DNA of 64,000 bases from Pantoea sp. Ap-967 (GTDB lineage Bacteria; Pseudomonadota; Gammaproteobacteria; Pseudomonadales; Pseudomonadaceae): positions 1 through 64,000 of the forward strand of contig NZ_VWXK01000015.1 of NCBI RefSeq assembly GCF_011752565.1. The letters run 5' to 3'. The notes beneath the pieces were generated by a model. The model saw only the letters and a program-made list of their open reading frames with translations, had not been told where the DNA came from and did no database searches. Below, piece by piece: positions 32,011 to 40,677 of this stretch. A program made the translations under genes and the position numbers. Position 1 is the first letter of the stretch; the number at the start of each line of letters is the position of its first letter.

Positions 32011-33408
32011 TCAGCCGAATACCGGGTAGGACGCCTGCTCGATCGCCGCCATCGCCTCGGCCTCGCTCATCACCCCGGACTCGGCCAGGATCGCCAGCAA
32101 CGAGCGCCCTTCGTTCACCGACTGGCGCGCCAGCTTGCTGACCTTGGCATAGCCCAGGCTTGGCACCAGCGCCGTGGCCACCGCCATCGAGCCGGTCAGG
32201 TGCGCAAGGTTACGCCCGGCATCCGCTTCGATGCCCTGCACGCATTTCTCACGGAAACGCTGGATACCCTGGGTCAGCAAGGTGATGCTGTCGAATACCC
32301 GCGACGCCACCACCGGCTCGAAGTGGTTGATCTCAAGCTCGCCATACTGCACCGCCTGGGCCACCGCCGTGTCATTGCCGATCACCGCGAAGCTCAACTG
32401 GATCATCGCCATCGGCAACACCGGGTTGACCTTGCCGGGCATGATCGACGAACCGGCCTGGGCCTCCGGCAGCTGCAACTCGCCCAACCCGCCCACCGGC
32501 CCCGAGGACAGCTTGGTGAGGTCGGCGGCGACCTTCGCCAGGGCCGCCGCGCAGGTGCGCAGCTCACCCGAAACGCGGCCGAACACGTCCATGTTCTGCA
32601 TCGCATCGAAGGGGTTGGCCGGGGCCAGGTAGTCCACGCCACTCACCTGCGCCAGGTGCTGGTACACCGCTGCGCGGTAGGCCGCCGGGGCACCGAAGCC
32701 GGTGCCGATCGCCGTACCGCCCAAGGGCAGCGTGCGCAGCTTGTCGCGCACGGCCACCAGTTCATCCGCCAGGCGCTGGCTGAGCGAGGCGTAGCCGGAG
32801 AACAGCTGGCCCAGACGCATGGGCTGGGCGTCCTGCAGGCAGGTGCGGCCCAGGTGCAGGATGTCGGCGAACTGTGCGGCCTTGGCGTCGAACGCCTGCG
32901 CCAGTTGGCGCACCTGCTCGATCAAACCGCCCAGCAGGCCATAGGTGGCGATTTTCAGCGCCGCCGGATACACATCGTTGGTCGACTGGGAAATGTTCAC
33001 GTGGTCATTGGGGTGCACTACCTCATAACTGCCGGCGGCGTGGCCCAGCAGTTGCTGGGCACGGTTGGCGATCACCTCGTTGAAGTTCATGTTGGTCGAG
33101 GTGCCGCCGGAGCCTTCCAGCAGGTCGACGATCAACGAGTCGTCGCATTCACCGGCCATCACCGACTGGCAGGCCAGGGCGATGGCTTCGGCCTGGGCCC
33201 CGGCAATCACGCCACAGTCGCGGTTGGCCAGGGCGGCAGCCCACTTGCACAGGGCGAAGGCGTCGCGAAACGCCGGGTAGTGGGCCACGGTAAGCGGCGA
33301 AACACTCAGGTTGTCGAAGCCACGCACGCTGTTCACGCCGTACAGCTTGCCGGCCGCAATGCGCACCTCGCCTACATAATCCTGCTCAACGCGGTCAAAA
33401 GTACTCAC
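32011..33408 (-). CDS. aspA: Aspartate ammonia-lyase (aspartase/fumarase superfamily)
   Basis: A 465-residue homotetrameric lyase with the superfamily signature GSSIMPGKVNPV (catalytic serine loop), HPNDHVNISQSTNDVYP, and GGTAIGTGFGAP. The latter motifs bind the alpha-carboxylate and match aspartase rather than argininosuccinate lyase. It reversibly deaminates L-aspartate to fumarate and ammonia. I choose the GTG at 33408 (VSTFDRVEQDYVGEV), because AGGGAG lies 6 nt before it; an ATG at 33429 would add seven residues. The start overlaps the end of the LysR gene by 14 bp. It is the last gene of an operon MFS-lysR-aspA. A methylaspartate- or other amino-dicarboxylate-specific relative is possible. 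Confidence 0.87.
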   Translation of the reverse strand: MSTFDRVEQDYVGEVRIAAGKLYGVNSVRGFDNLSVSPLTVAHYPAFRDAFALCKWAAALANRDCGVIAGAQAEAIALACQSVMAGECDDSLIVDLLEGSGGTSTNMNFNEVIANRAQQLLGHAAGSYEVVHPNDHVNISQSTNDVYPAALKIATYGLLGGLIEQVRQLAQAFDAKAAQFADILHLGRTCLQDAQPMRLGQLFSGYASLSQRLADELVAVRDKLRTLPLGGTAIGTGFGAPAAYRAAVYQHLAQVSGVDYLAPANPFDAMQNMDVFGRVSGELRTCAAALAKVAADLTKLSSGPVGGLGELQLPEAQAGSSIMPGKVNPVLPMAMIQLSFAVIGNDTAVAQAVQYGELEINHFEPVVASRVFDSITLLTQGIQRFREKCVQGIEADAGRNLAHLTGSMAVATALVPSLGYAKVSKLARQSVNEGRSLLAILAESGVMSEAEAMAAIEQASYPVFG

Positions 33409-34384
33409 GGGTATCTCCCTCATCCACATTCACTAGAGCCTCGACGCCTTTGCCCAGCGCCTTGAGCCGTGGCAGGAAGGAGTCGAGGATGACGGTACGC
33501 GCCGCTTCGCAGGCATCGGCGAAGAAGGCGCTGTATTCATTGCGCCGGGCCACCAGGTAGAGCGAGCGCTCAAGGCTCAGTTCGGGGGCCAGGTGAGCGG
33601 TGACGTTGTCCACCCAGGGCAAGGCCTGGAGGAAACACATCGGGCTGGTCACGGCCCAGCCGATACCCTCGGCGACCATCGCGGTCAGGGCGTCGGCGTT
33701 GTCCAGTTCCAGGCGGTTGGGCACCCGCACTCCCAGGCCGCGCAGGTGCCGTTCGATCTGCAGGCCGACTTGCGAGGTGCGGTTGAAGCGCACCACCGGC
33801 AGCACATTGGCCAGGGCACGGACGTCGTCCAGGCTGGCCAGGGGCTTGCCCAGGGCGTTTGGCGTGATCACGAAGTAGCGTTCGGAAAACAGCCGGTAGC
33901 GGATCACGTCGTTGGCATCGAGCAGCGGGTCGCTGGTGACGATCAGGTCCAGGTCACGGCGCAGCAGCGACTCGCCCTGCTGCGGGCTGAGCCCGGTGCG
34001 CACCGACAGCTGCGCCACCTGGCCAAGCAACTGGCGGGTGAGCATCGAGCCACAGGTGGCGGCGAACGAGTCCACCAGGCCCAGGCGCAGGTCGGGCTTG
34101 ACCCCGCGCCCGGCATCCAGCACCTGGGCCTTGAGGTTGGCCAGTTCCTCGCTGAGCAAGGCGCCACGGTTGCGCAGCGCCAGGCCGAACGGGGTCAGCG
34201 TCAAAGGCCGGGTGGTGCGGTCGACCAGCACCACGCCCAGCTCGTCTTCCAGCTGGCGCACCAGTTGCGAAACCCCGGACTGGGAAATACCCATGCGGTT
34301 GGCCGCGCCCGACATGCTGCCGGTTTCGGCCACGGCAATGAACACCTGCACGGCGTGCATGTCGATGGGGCGGGGGGTGGCCAT
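33395..34384 (-). CDS. LysR-family transcriptional regulator within the aspartase operon
   Basis: A 329-residue LysR regulator. The N-terminal helix-turn-helix is MHAVQVFIAVAETGSMSGAANRMGISQSGVSQLVRQLEDELGVVLVDRTTRPLTLTPFG, followed by a linker helix and a two-lobe effector-binding domain (LRLGLVDSFAATCGSML...GIGWAVTSPMCFLQA). LysR regulators are usually divergent from their targets; here the gene is the middle of a same-strand trio, 16 bp after the transporter and overlapping the aspartase gene by 14 bp. It is probably co-expressed with, and regulates, the operon in response to the transported dicarboxylate or amino acid. ATG 34384 starts MATPRPID. Confidence 0.9.
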   Translation of the reverse strand: MATPRPIDMHAVQVFIAVAETGSMSGAANRMGISQSGVSQLVRQLEDELGVVLVDRTTRPLTLTPFGLALRNRGALLSEELANLKAQVLDAGRGVKPDLRLGLVDSFAATCGSMLTRQLLGQVAQLSVRTGLSPQQGESLLRRDLDLIVTSDPLLDANDVIRYRLFSERYFVITPNALGKPLASLDDVRALANVLPVVRFNRTSQVGLQIERHLRGLGVRVPNRLELDNADALTAMVAEGIGWAVTSPMCFLQALPWVDNVTAHLAPELSLERSLYLVARRNEYSAFFADACEAARTVILDSFLPRLKALGKGVEALVNVDEGDTREYF

Positions 34385-34400
34385 GGGCAGTCTCCTGGTT

Positions 34401-35753
34401 TCAATGGGCGTTGAGCGAGCGCTTGCCAGGCTCAGCCCCGGCGCTATCGTCGGGGCTGACGGCGGCCAGCTGTTCCTGGCTGGTTTCCGGGGCGAACAGG
34501 TGGCAGAACACCCCGCCGAACACCAGCACACCCACGCACACACCCAACGCGGCGTGCACGCCCAGGTGCTGCACCGCCAGTGGCAGCAGGAAGGTGGCGA
34601 ACGCCGAGCCGAAGCGGCTGGCCGCCACCGCCAGGCCAATGCCCGAGGCGCGCAGGTGGGTTGGGAACAGTTCGCCGGGGTAGACGAACTCAAGGTTCAC
34701 CGCCGCCGCCAACACGCAGGCGAAGAAGCCGAAGGCCAGGATGGTCCCCAGCGCGCCGAAGCTGCCCCAAGCCAGCACCGCGAGGCCCACGGCGCTGAGG
34801 TAGAAGGTGCCGACCAGGAAGGCGCGGCGGGAAATGCGGTCGATGATCATCAGGCCGAGCAAGGCGCCGAACATCAGCAGCACGTTGTACACCAGGCCTC
34901 CGACGAACTTGTCCTGCACGTTCAGCGCTTCCAGCACCCGCGGCGAGAAGGTGCCGAGGGCGAAGAACGGGATCACCTGGCAGGTGTAGAACACGCACCC
35001 CACCAAGGTATTGCGCCGCCAGCGCTTGCTCATCAGCTCGCCGAGGCTGCCGCGCTTGTGGGTCATCGGCAGGGTGGGTGGCAAGGTCACGTGGGGGCCG
35101 AACTTGCTGCGCACGATGGCCAGGGCTTCAGCCGTGCGACCACGGGCCATCAGCCAGATCGGCGATTCCGGCACGCCCAGGCGCAGCGGCAGGATCAGCA
35201 GCGCCGGCAAGCCGCTCAGGGCCAGCATGAGGCGCCAGGCATCGGGGCCGATGTCGCGAATGGCGAAGCCCACCAGGTAGGCCGCCACGTAGCCCGCTGC
35301 CCAGGCCGCTGCCAATACGCTGAGCAGCCGCCCGCGGTAGCGGCGCGGGGCGAATTCGGTGACCAGCGACTTGCTCACCACGTAGTCGAACCCCAGCACC
35401 AGGCCCAACAACAGGCGCAGGGCCAGCAGCTGTTCGGCAGAGTTTACGAAGAACTGCGAGGCTGAGATCACCGCGAACAGCAGCATGTCCCAGGCAAAGA
35501 TGGTGCGCCGGCCGTAGCGGTCGGCCAATGGCCCTGCGAACAGGCTGCCAAGGAACAGGCCGGCCAATGACGCCGCGCCGAGCAAGCCCATCCACAGGGC
35601 ATTCAATTGCAGCGGCCCTGCCGCCATGCTGACCGCAATGCCAATGATCCCTAGCACGAATCCGTCACTGAATTGACCGCCGGTGCCACTGAAAACCGTC
35701 CGGATATGGAAGCGGCTCAGGGGGAGGTCTTCGAACGAAACTGGGCTACTCAT
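34401..35753 (-). CDS. MFS transporter, sugar/aromatic-acid:H+ symporter type
   Basis: A 450-residue transporter with 12 predicted helices. The loop 2-3 motif GPLADRYGRRTIF and loop motifs RLLLGLVLGFDYVVSKSLVTEFAPRRYRGR and PESPIWLMARGR are those of the sugar-porter/AAHS-like branch; the second-half motif is MIIDRISRRAFLVGT. The start MSSPVSFEDLPLSRFHIR at 35753 is chosen because the upstream frame extension has no ribosome site. It is the first gene of the operon with a LysR regulator and an aspartase, so uptake of an amino-dicarboxylic acid is likely, but the substrate is not deducible from the sequence. Confidence 0.88.
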   Translation of the reverse strand: MSSPVSFEDLPLSRFHIRTVFSGTGGQFSDGFVLGIIGIAVSMAAGPLQLNALWMGLLGAASLAGLFLGSLFAGPLADRYGRRTIFAWDMLLFAVISASQFFVNSAEQLLALRLLLGLVLGFDYVVSKSLVTEFAPRRYRGRLLSVLAAAWAAGYVAAYLVGFAIRDIGPDAWRLMLALSGLPALLILPLRLGVPESPIWLMARGRTAEALAIVRSKFGPHVTLPPTLPMTHKRGSLGELMSKRWRRNTLVGCVFYTCQVIPFFALGTFSPRVLEALNVQDKFVGGLVYNVLLMFGALLGLMIIDRISRRAFLVGTFYLSAVGLAVLAWGSFGALGTILAFGFFACVLAAAVNLEFVYPGELFPTHLRASGIGLAVAASRFGSAFATFLLPLAVQHLGVHAALGVCVGVLVFGGVFCHLFAPETSQEQLAAVSPDDSAGAEPGKRSLNAH

Positions 35754-36193
35754 TCGTGTCTCCACTTGCTTCTTGTAGTAGTTGTGGGCCGGCCTGGGTG
35801 GCCGGTTACGAACGAGTCTACGGCGCAAGCATCAGCAAAACAGCAGGTGCCGATGGAGTATCAGAATGCTTGATACTAGCTGCCGGGAATGGTGATGCAG
35901 GGTGCGTTGGTCATCCTCGTGCTGGCGCCACCCCGGTAGGAGCGAGCGCAGCTCGCGATGGGGCGCGCAGCGGCCCCAGGGTTTCAGCTTCGCGGCTTGC
36001 AATGCCGGGGCTGCTGTGCAGCCCATCGCGAGCTGCGCTCGCTCCTACGGGGGGATTGCGTGCTGGGGCGACGGTTGTATCGCAGCGCAGCGTCTATGCT
36101 TTAAGGCAGCCGATGGAACTACCCGCACAGTGGCGCTTTCTTAAGCACTGAGTGGTTAATTTCCTTGTGCTTCACGCTACTGGAGAACACGAC
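35754..36193. other. Intergenic region between MFS and DUF2388 genes
   Basis: 440 bp without a supported gene. It contains the divergent promoter area of the MFS operon (35754-35930), a long-form REP pair, and an apparent promoter region with a ribosome site (TGGAG, about 36181) for the DUF2388 gene. Confidence 0.7.
35935..36053. repeat. Inverted REP pair (long form)
   Basis: GGTAGGAGCGAGCGCAGCTC with downstream GCGAGCTGCGCTCGCTCCTA, and internal GGGGCTG/CAGCCC hairpin. This is the same unit as in 151-578. Confidence 0.9.
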
Positions 36194-36511
36194 ATGCGCC
36201 ACCTATTGATCGCCCCTGCGCTGCTGCTTCTGCTGCCTGCCGGTGCTGCACTGGCCCGCGTCGATGCGGGCGACGTCGCCACCTCGGCCGGTGTATCCGC
36301 TTCGTTGTATTCGACCTTCAAAGACGATAAACGCATCATTCCCGCCCGTGACGAGCTGTCTGCCTTCGTCGCCAGCAACGGTGCGATTCGTGGCGCCTAC
36401 GTCGAGTCGGCGCTGGAGCAGGTCCGCAAGGACCACCCTGGCCTGCAGGCCAGTGACGAAGAACTGGCTCAGGCCATCCTGTCCCAGGAAGACCCGCTGG
36501 CCCAGCATTGA
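36194..36511 (+). CDS. DUF2388-family small secreted protein
   Basis: A 105-residue protein with a signal peptide (MRHLLIAPALLLLLPAGAALA-R). The mature domain contains the family wording TSAGVSASLYSTFKDDKRIIPARDELSAFVASNGAIRGAYVESALEQVRKDHPGLQASDEELAQAIL. DUF2388 proteins (TIGR02448) occur mainly in Pseudomonas and are periplasmic with no known function. ATG 36194 is chosen; the in-frame upstream GTG would bury the signal peptide. It precedes glcD by 132 bp, with a single REP unit between, so it is probably an independent transcript. Confidence 0.85.
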   Translation: MRHLLIAPALLLLLPAGAALARVDAGDVATSAGVSASLYSTFKDDKRIIPARDELSAFVASNGAIRGAYVESALEQVRKDHPGLQASDEELAQAILSQEDPLAQH

Positions 36512-36529
36512 TTGGTTGACGGCAGGACC

Positions 36530-36562
36530 GGCCTCTTCGCGGGGCAAGCCCGCTCCTACACA
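36530..36562. repeat. Single REP unit
   Basis: GGCCTCTTCGCGGGGCAAGC followed by CCGCTCCTACACA, a half element of the pair type seen at 3097-3182, in the leader of glcD. Confidence 0.75.
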
Positions 36563-36643
36563 AAGGTATTTGCCTGCCTGTGGGGGCGGGTGTGCCTGGC
36601 GAAAGGGCGGCGAATATAAGAACAATGCCGCCGAGTGAGCTAG

Positions 36644-38143
36644 ATGAACATTCTTTACGACGAACGCATCGATGGAACGCTGCCCGACGTCGACCGCCCT
36701 GCCCTGCTGCAGGCGTTGCGCGAAACGCTGCCGGACCTTGAAATCCTCCACCGCCCAGAAGACCTCAAACCCTATGAGTGCGATGGGCTGTCCGCCTACC
36801 GCACGGTGCCGCTGCTGGTGGTGCTGCCCGAGCGCCTGGAACAGGTGCAGGCCTTGCTCAAGCTCTGCCACCAGCGCGGCGTGCCAGTGGTGGCCCGGGG
36901 CGCCGGCACCGGGCTGTCGGGCGGTGCACTGCCCCTGGCCAAGGGCATCCTGCTGGTAATGGCGCGCTTCAAACGCATTCTTGAAGTGAACCCGCAGGGC
37001 CGCTTCGCCCGGGTACAGCCGGGGGTGCGCAACCTGGCGATTTCCCAGGCCGCCGCGCCCTATGGCCTGTACTACGCCCCAGACCCTTCCTCGCAGATCG
37101 CCTGCTCGATCGGCGGCAACGTGGCCGAAAACGCAGGCGGCGTGCATTGCCTGAAGTACGGGCTGACCGTGCACAACCTGCTCAAGGTGGAAATCCTGAC
37201 CATCGAAGGCGAGCGCATGACCCTGGGCAGCGACGCCCTGGACAGCCCTGGCTTCGACCTGTTGGCGCTGTTCACCGGCTCCGAAGGCATGCTCGGCATC
37301 GTCACCGAGGTGACCGTCAAGCTGCTGCCCAAGCCCCAGGTCGCGCGGGTGCTGCTGGCCAGTTTCGACAGCGTCGAGGACGCCGGCCGGGCGGTGGCCG
37401 AGATCATCGCCGCTGGCATCATTCCCGGTGGCCTGGAGATGATGGACAACCTGGCGATTCGCGCCGCCGAGGATTTCATCCACGCCGGCTACCCGGTGGA
37501 CGCGGCGGCGATCCTGCTGTGCGAGCTCGATGGCGTGGAGGCCGATGTGCAGGATGACTGCCAACGGGTCGCCGCCGTGTTGGCGCAAGCCGGGGCGCGC
37601 GAGGTACGCCTGGCCTGCGACGAAGCCGAACGGGCGCGGTTCTGGGCCGGGCGCAAGAACGCCTTCCCGGCGGTGGGGCGCATTTCCCCCGACTATTACT
37701 GCATGGACGGCACCATTCCCCGCCGCGAGTTGCCCAGGGTGCTCAGGGGTATCAGCACGCTGTCCGAGGAATACGGCCTGCGCGTGGCCAATGTGTTCCA
37801 TGCCGGTGACGGCAACATGCACCCGTTGATCCTGTTCGATGCCAACCTGCCCGGTGAGCTGGAGCGTGCCGAGGCCATCGGTGGGCGCATCCTGGAGCTG
37901 TGCGTGGCGGTGGGCGGCAGTATCACCGGCGAACACGGCGTGGGGCGCGAGAAGATCAACCAGATGTGCGCCCAGTTCAACAGCGATGAAATCAACCTGT
38001 TCCACGCGGTGAAGGCCGCGTTCGACCCAAAGGGCCTGCTCAACCCCGGCAAGAACATTCCCACCCTGCACCGCTGCGCCGAGTTCGGTGCCCTGCACGT
38101 GCACCACGGGCAACTGCCCTTTGCTGAGCTGGAGCGTTTCTGA
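36644..38143 (+). CDS. glcD: Glycolate oxidase subunit GlcD (FAD-linked)
   Basis: A 499-residue FAD-binding subunit of the membrane-associated glycolate dehydrogenase, which oxidises glycolate to glyoxylate. The FAD_binding_4 domain is seen in VPVVARGAGTGLSGGALPLAKGILLVMARF and DPSSQIACSIGGNVAENAGGVHCLKYG, with LFTGSEGMLGIVTEVTVKLLPKP. The C-terminal FAD-oxidase domain follows, with NVFHAGDGNMHPLILFD and the terminal GEHGVGREK helix. Its TGA overlaps the ATG of glcE (TGATG), giving translational coupling in glcDEF. The usual divergent GlcC regulator and the downstream glcG are absent from this locus. Confidence 0.95.
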   Translation: MNILYDERIDGTLPDVDRPALLQALRETLPDLEILHRPEDLKPYECDGLSAYRTVPLLVVLPERLEQVQALLKLCHQRGVPVVARGAGTGLSGGALPLAKGILLVMARFKRILEVNPQGRFARVQPGVRNLAISQAAAPYGLYYAPDPSSQIACSIGGNVAENAGGVHCLKYGLTVHNLLKVEILTIEGERMTLGSDALDSPGFDLLALFTGSEGMLGIVTEVTVKLLPKPQVARVLLASFDSVEDAGRAVAEIIAAGIIPGGLEMMDNLAIRAAEDFIHAGYPVDAAAILLCELDGVEADVQDDCQRVAAVLAQAGAREVRLACDEAERARFWAGRKNAFPAVGRISPDYYCMDGTIPRRELPRVLRGISTLSEEYGLRVANVFHAGDGNMHPLILFDANLPGELERAEAIGGRILELCVAVGGSITGEHGVGREKINQMCAQFNSDEINLFHAVKAAFDPKGLLNPGKNIPTLHRCAEFGALHVHHGQLPFAELERF

Positions 38144-39195
38144 TGAGCATGGACCGCGACATGAGCCAGGCCCTGCTGGAGCAGGTGAACCAGGCACTGC
38201 AGCAGAACACGCCGCTGCGTATCCAGGGGGGCAACAGCAAGGCCCTGCTCGGCGGGCCGGTGGCCGGCGAGCTTCTCGACACCCGCAGCCATCGCGGCAT
38301 CCTGAGCTACGACCCCACCGAGCTGGTGCTCACCGCCCGCGCCGGTACCCCGCTGCAAGACATCGAGGCGGCGCTGCACGAGGCCGGGCAGATGCTGCCC
38401 TGCGAACCACCGCACCTGGGCAGCGCAGCCACCGTCGGCGGCATGGTCGCCGCCGGGCTGTCCGGGCCGCGCCGGCCGTGGGCCGGGTCGGTGCGCGACT
38501 ACGTGCTGGGCACCCGGGTCATCACCGGGCACGGCAAGCTGCTGCGCTTTGGCGGCGAGGTGATGAAGAACGTCGCCGGCTACGACCTGTCGCGGTTGAT
38601 GGCCGGCAGCTTCGGCTGCCTGGGGCTGCTCACCGAGGTGTCGCTGAAAGTGCTGCCACGCCCACGCCAGTGCCTGAGCCTGTGCTTGCCGATGGCGCGC
38701 CATCAGGCGCTGCAAGCATTGACCGATTGGGGCCAGCAGCCGCTGCCGATCAGCGCCGCCTGCCACGACGGCGAAGCGCTTTACCTGCGCCTGGAAGGCG
38801 GCGAAGGCTCGGTGCAGTCGGCCCGCCAGCGCCTGGGCGGCGAAGTGCTCGACAACCGGTTCTGGAGCGACCTGCGTGAACAGCGCCTGCCCTTCTTCAG
38901 CGGGCCGGCAGCGTTGTGGCGGCTATCGGTGCCCAGCGCCAGCGGCGAGCTCGACCTGCCCGGGCAGCAATGGGTCGACTGGGGAGGCGCGCAGCGCTGG
39001 CTCAAGTCTGATGCGCCCGCCCAGGCCATTCATGCGCTGGCGGCCAGTGTCGGCGGCCACGCCAGCGGCTATGGCGCGGGGGCCGAAGGCAGCGCGCCGT
39101 TGCCGGCTACGCTGCTGCGCTACCACCGTGCGCTCAAGCAGCAACTCGACCCCCAGGGGGTGTTCAACCCTGGCCGCCTGTACCCGCAACTGTAG
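38143..39195 (+). CDS. glcE: Glycolate oxidase subunit GlcE (FAD-binding)
   Basis: A 350-residue subunit with an FAD_binding_4 half-domain (LRIQGGNSKALLGGP, GMLPCEPPHLGSAATVGGMVAAGLSGPRRPWAGSVRDYVLG, GGEVMKNVAGYDLSRLMAGSFGCLGLLTEVSLKVLP). It is shorter than GlcD and lacks the full C-terminal cap, as usual. It functions only with GlcD and GlcF. The start overlaps the glcD stop by one base. The C-terminal region (VNPGRLYPQL-like) is the conserved FNPGR tail of the family. Confidence 0.95.
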   Translation: MSMDRDMSQALLEQVNQALQQNTPLRIQGGNSKALLGGPVAGELLDTRSHRGILSYDPTELVLTARAGTPLQDIEAALHEAGQMLPCEPPHLGSAATVGGMVAAGLSGPRRPWAGSVRDYVLGTRVITGHGKLLRFGGEVMKNVAGYDLSRLMAGSFGCLGLLTEVSLKVLPRPRQCLSLCLPMARHQALQALTDWGQQPLPISAACHDGEALYLRLEGGEGSVQSARQRLGGEVLDNRFWSDLREQRLPFFSGPAALWRLSVPSASGELDLPGQQWVDWGGAQRWLKSDAPAQAIHALAASVGGHASGYGAGAEGSAPLPATLLRYHRALKQQLDPQGVFNPGRLYPQL

Positions 39196-39204
39196 GGCCA
39201 CGCC

Positions 39205-40425
39205 ATGCAAACCACCCTGAGTGAAAGCGCCAAGCACCTGGCTCGCGGCGAAGAGGCCGAACGCATCCTGCGCAGCTGCGTGCACTGCGGTTTCTGCACC
39301 GCCACCTGCCCCACCTACCAGTTGCTCGGCGATGAGCTGGACGGGCCACGCGGGCGTATCTACCTGATCAAGCAGGTGCTCGAAGGCGCACCGGTCAGCG
39401 CCAGCACGCAGCTGCACCTGGACCGCTGCCTGACATGCCGCAACTGCGAAACCACCTGCCCGTCCGGGGTGAAGTACCACGACCTGCTGGACATCGGCCG
39501 CGCCGTGGTCGAACAGCAGGTGCCCCGCCCGCTCGGCCAGCGCCTGTTGCGCCAGGGCTTGCGCGCGGTGGTGCCGCACCCTGCGTTGTTCAAGGCGCTG
39601 ACCCGCACCGGGCAAATGCTGCGCCCGCTGCTGCCGGCCAGCCTGCAAGGCAAGTTGCCGGCGCGTATCGCAGCGCCTGGGCAGCGCCCGGCGGTGCGCC
39701 ATGCCCGGCGCATCCTGCTGCTCGAAGGCTGCGTGCAGGCGGCGCTGTCGCCCAACACCAACGCCGCCACTGCGCGCCTGCTCGACCGCCTGGGCATCAG
39801 CGTGGAGCCTGCACCTGAAGCCGGCTGTTGCGGCGCGGTGGACTACCACCTCAATGCCCAGGAACAGGGCCTGGAACGCGCCCGGCGCGCGATCGACGCC
39901 TGGTGGCCGACCATCGAGGCTGGCGCCGAAGCCATCGTGCAGACCGCCAGCGGTTGTGGCGCCTTTGTGCGTGACTATGGCCACCTGTTGGCGCGCGACC
40001 CGCTTTACGCCGCCAAGGCAGCCAGGGTCAGTGCGTTGTCGCGCGACCTGGTCGAGGTGCTGCGTGACGAACCGCTCGAACAGTTGGGCCTGTGCGCCGA
40101 ACAGCGCCTGGCCTTCCACTGCCCGTGTACGCTGCAGCACGCGCTCAAGCTCGGCGGCCAGGTGGAAAGCCTGCTGGCCCGGCTGGGCTTCACCCTGACC
40201 CCGGTGCCCGACAGCCACCTGTGCTGCGGCTCGGCCGGCACCTATTCGCTGACCCAGCCTGAACTGTCGCAGCAATTGCGCGACAACCGCCTGAACGCGC
40301 TGGAAAGCGGCAAGCCCCAGCTCATCGCCACGGCCAATATCGGCTGCCAGATGCACCTGGACGGCGCCGGGCGCACACCGGTGCGGCACTGGGTCGAGAT
40401 TGTCGAAGCGGCCCTCAATGCCTGA
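39205..40425 (+). CDS. glcF: Glycolate oxidase iron-sulfur subunit GlcF
   Basis: A 406-residue subunit with two N-terminal 4Fe-4S motifs: CVHCGFCTATCPTYQ (about residues 29-43) and CLTCRNCETTCPSGV (about 79-93). Two CCG domains of the HdrB/heterodisulfide-reductase type follow (GCCGAVDYH near 210 and CCGSAGTYSLTQPELSQQL near 343), with CPCTLQHALK between. It passes electrons from the FAD subunits to the quinone pool. It is the third gene of glcDEF (9-bp gap), and the operon ends at a REP pair. Confidence 0.95.
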   Translation: MQTTLSESAKHLARGEEAERILRSCVHCGFCTATCPTYQLLGDELDGPRGRIYLIKQVLEGAPVSASTQLHLDRCLTCRNCETTCPSGVKYHDLLDIGRAVVEQQVPRPLGQRLLRQGLRAVVPHPALFKALTRTGQMLRPLLPASLQGKLPARIAAPGQRPAVRHARRILLLEGCVQAALSPNTNAATARLLDRLGISVEPAPEAGCCGAVDYHLNAQEQGLERARRAIDAWWPTIEAGAEAIVQTASGCGAFVRDYGHLLARDPLYAAKAARVSALSRDLVEVLRDEPLEQLGLCAEQRLAFHCPCTLQHALKLGGQVESLLARLGFTLTPVPDSHLCCGSAGTYSLTQPELSQQLRDNRLNALESGKPQLIATANIGCQMHLDGAGRTPVRHWVEIVEAALNA

Positions 40426-40439
40426 TTTCGCGGTTCTTT

Positions 40440-40527
40440 TGTAGGAGCGGGCTTGCCCCGCGAAGCATGCACCGCGGTGCATGGCACGGGCTTCGCCCGT
40501 GTTCGCGGGGCAAGCCCGCTCCTACAC
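40440..40527. repeat. Inverted REP pair
   Basis: GTAGGAGCGGGCTTGCCCCG and CGGGGCAAGCCCGCTCCTAC flank a short stem CGGGCTTCGCCCG, just after glcF. Confidence 0.9.
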
Positions 40528-40677
40528 AAGGGGTGCGGGGGTTTTATCAATCGCGCTGATGATTACTATCGAACGGCCCGCCTGTCGACTTCGCGGCAGC
40601 GACTTTTATAATCGCCTGCAATTTCTCCCCGCTCCCCTCGCCTGCTACAGGCGCCATCCCCTTTGGAACCCTTGACC

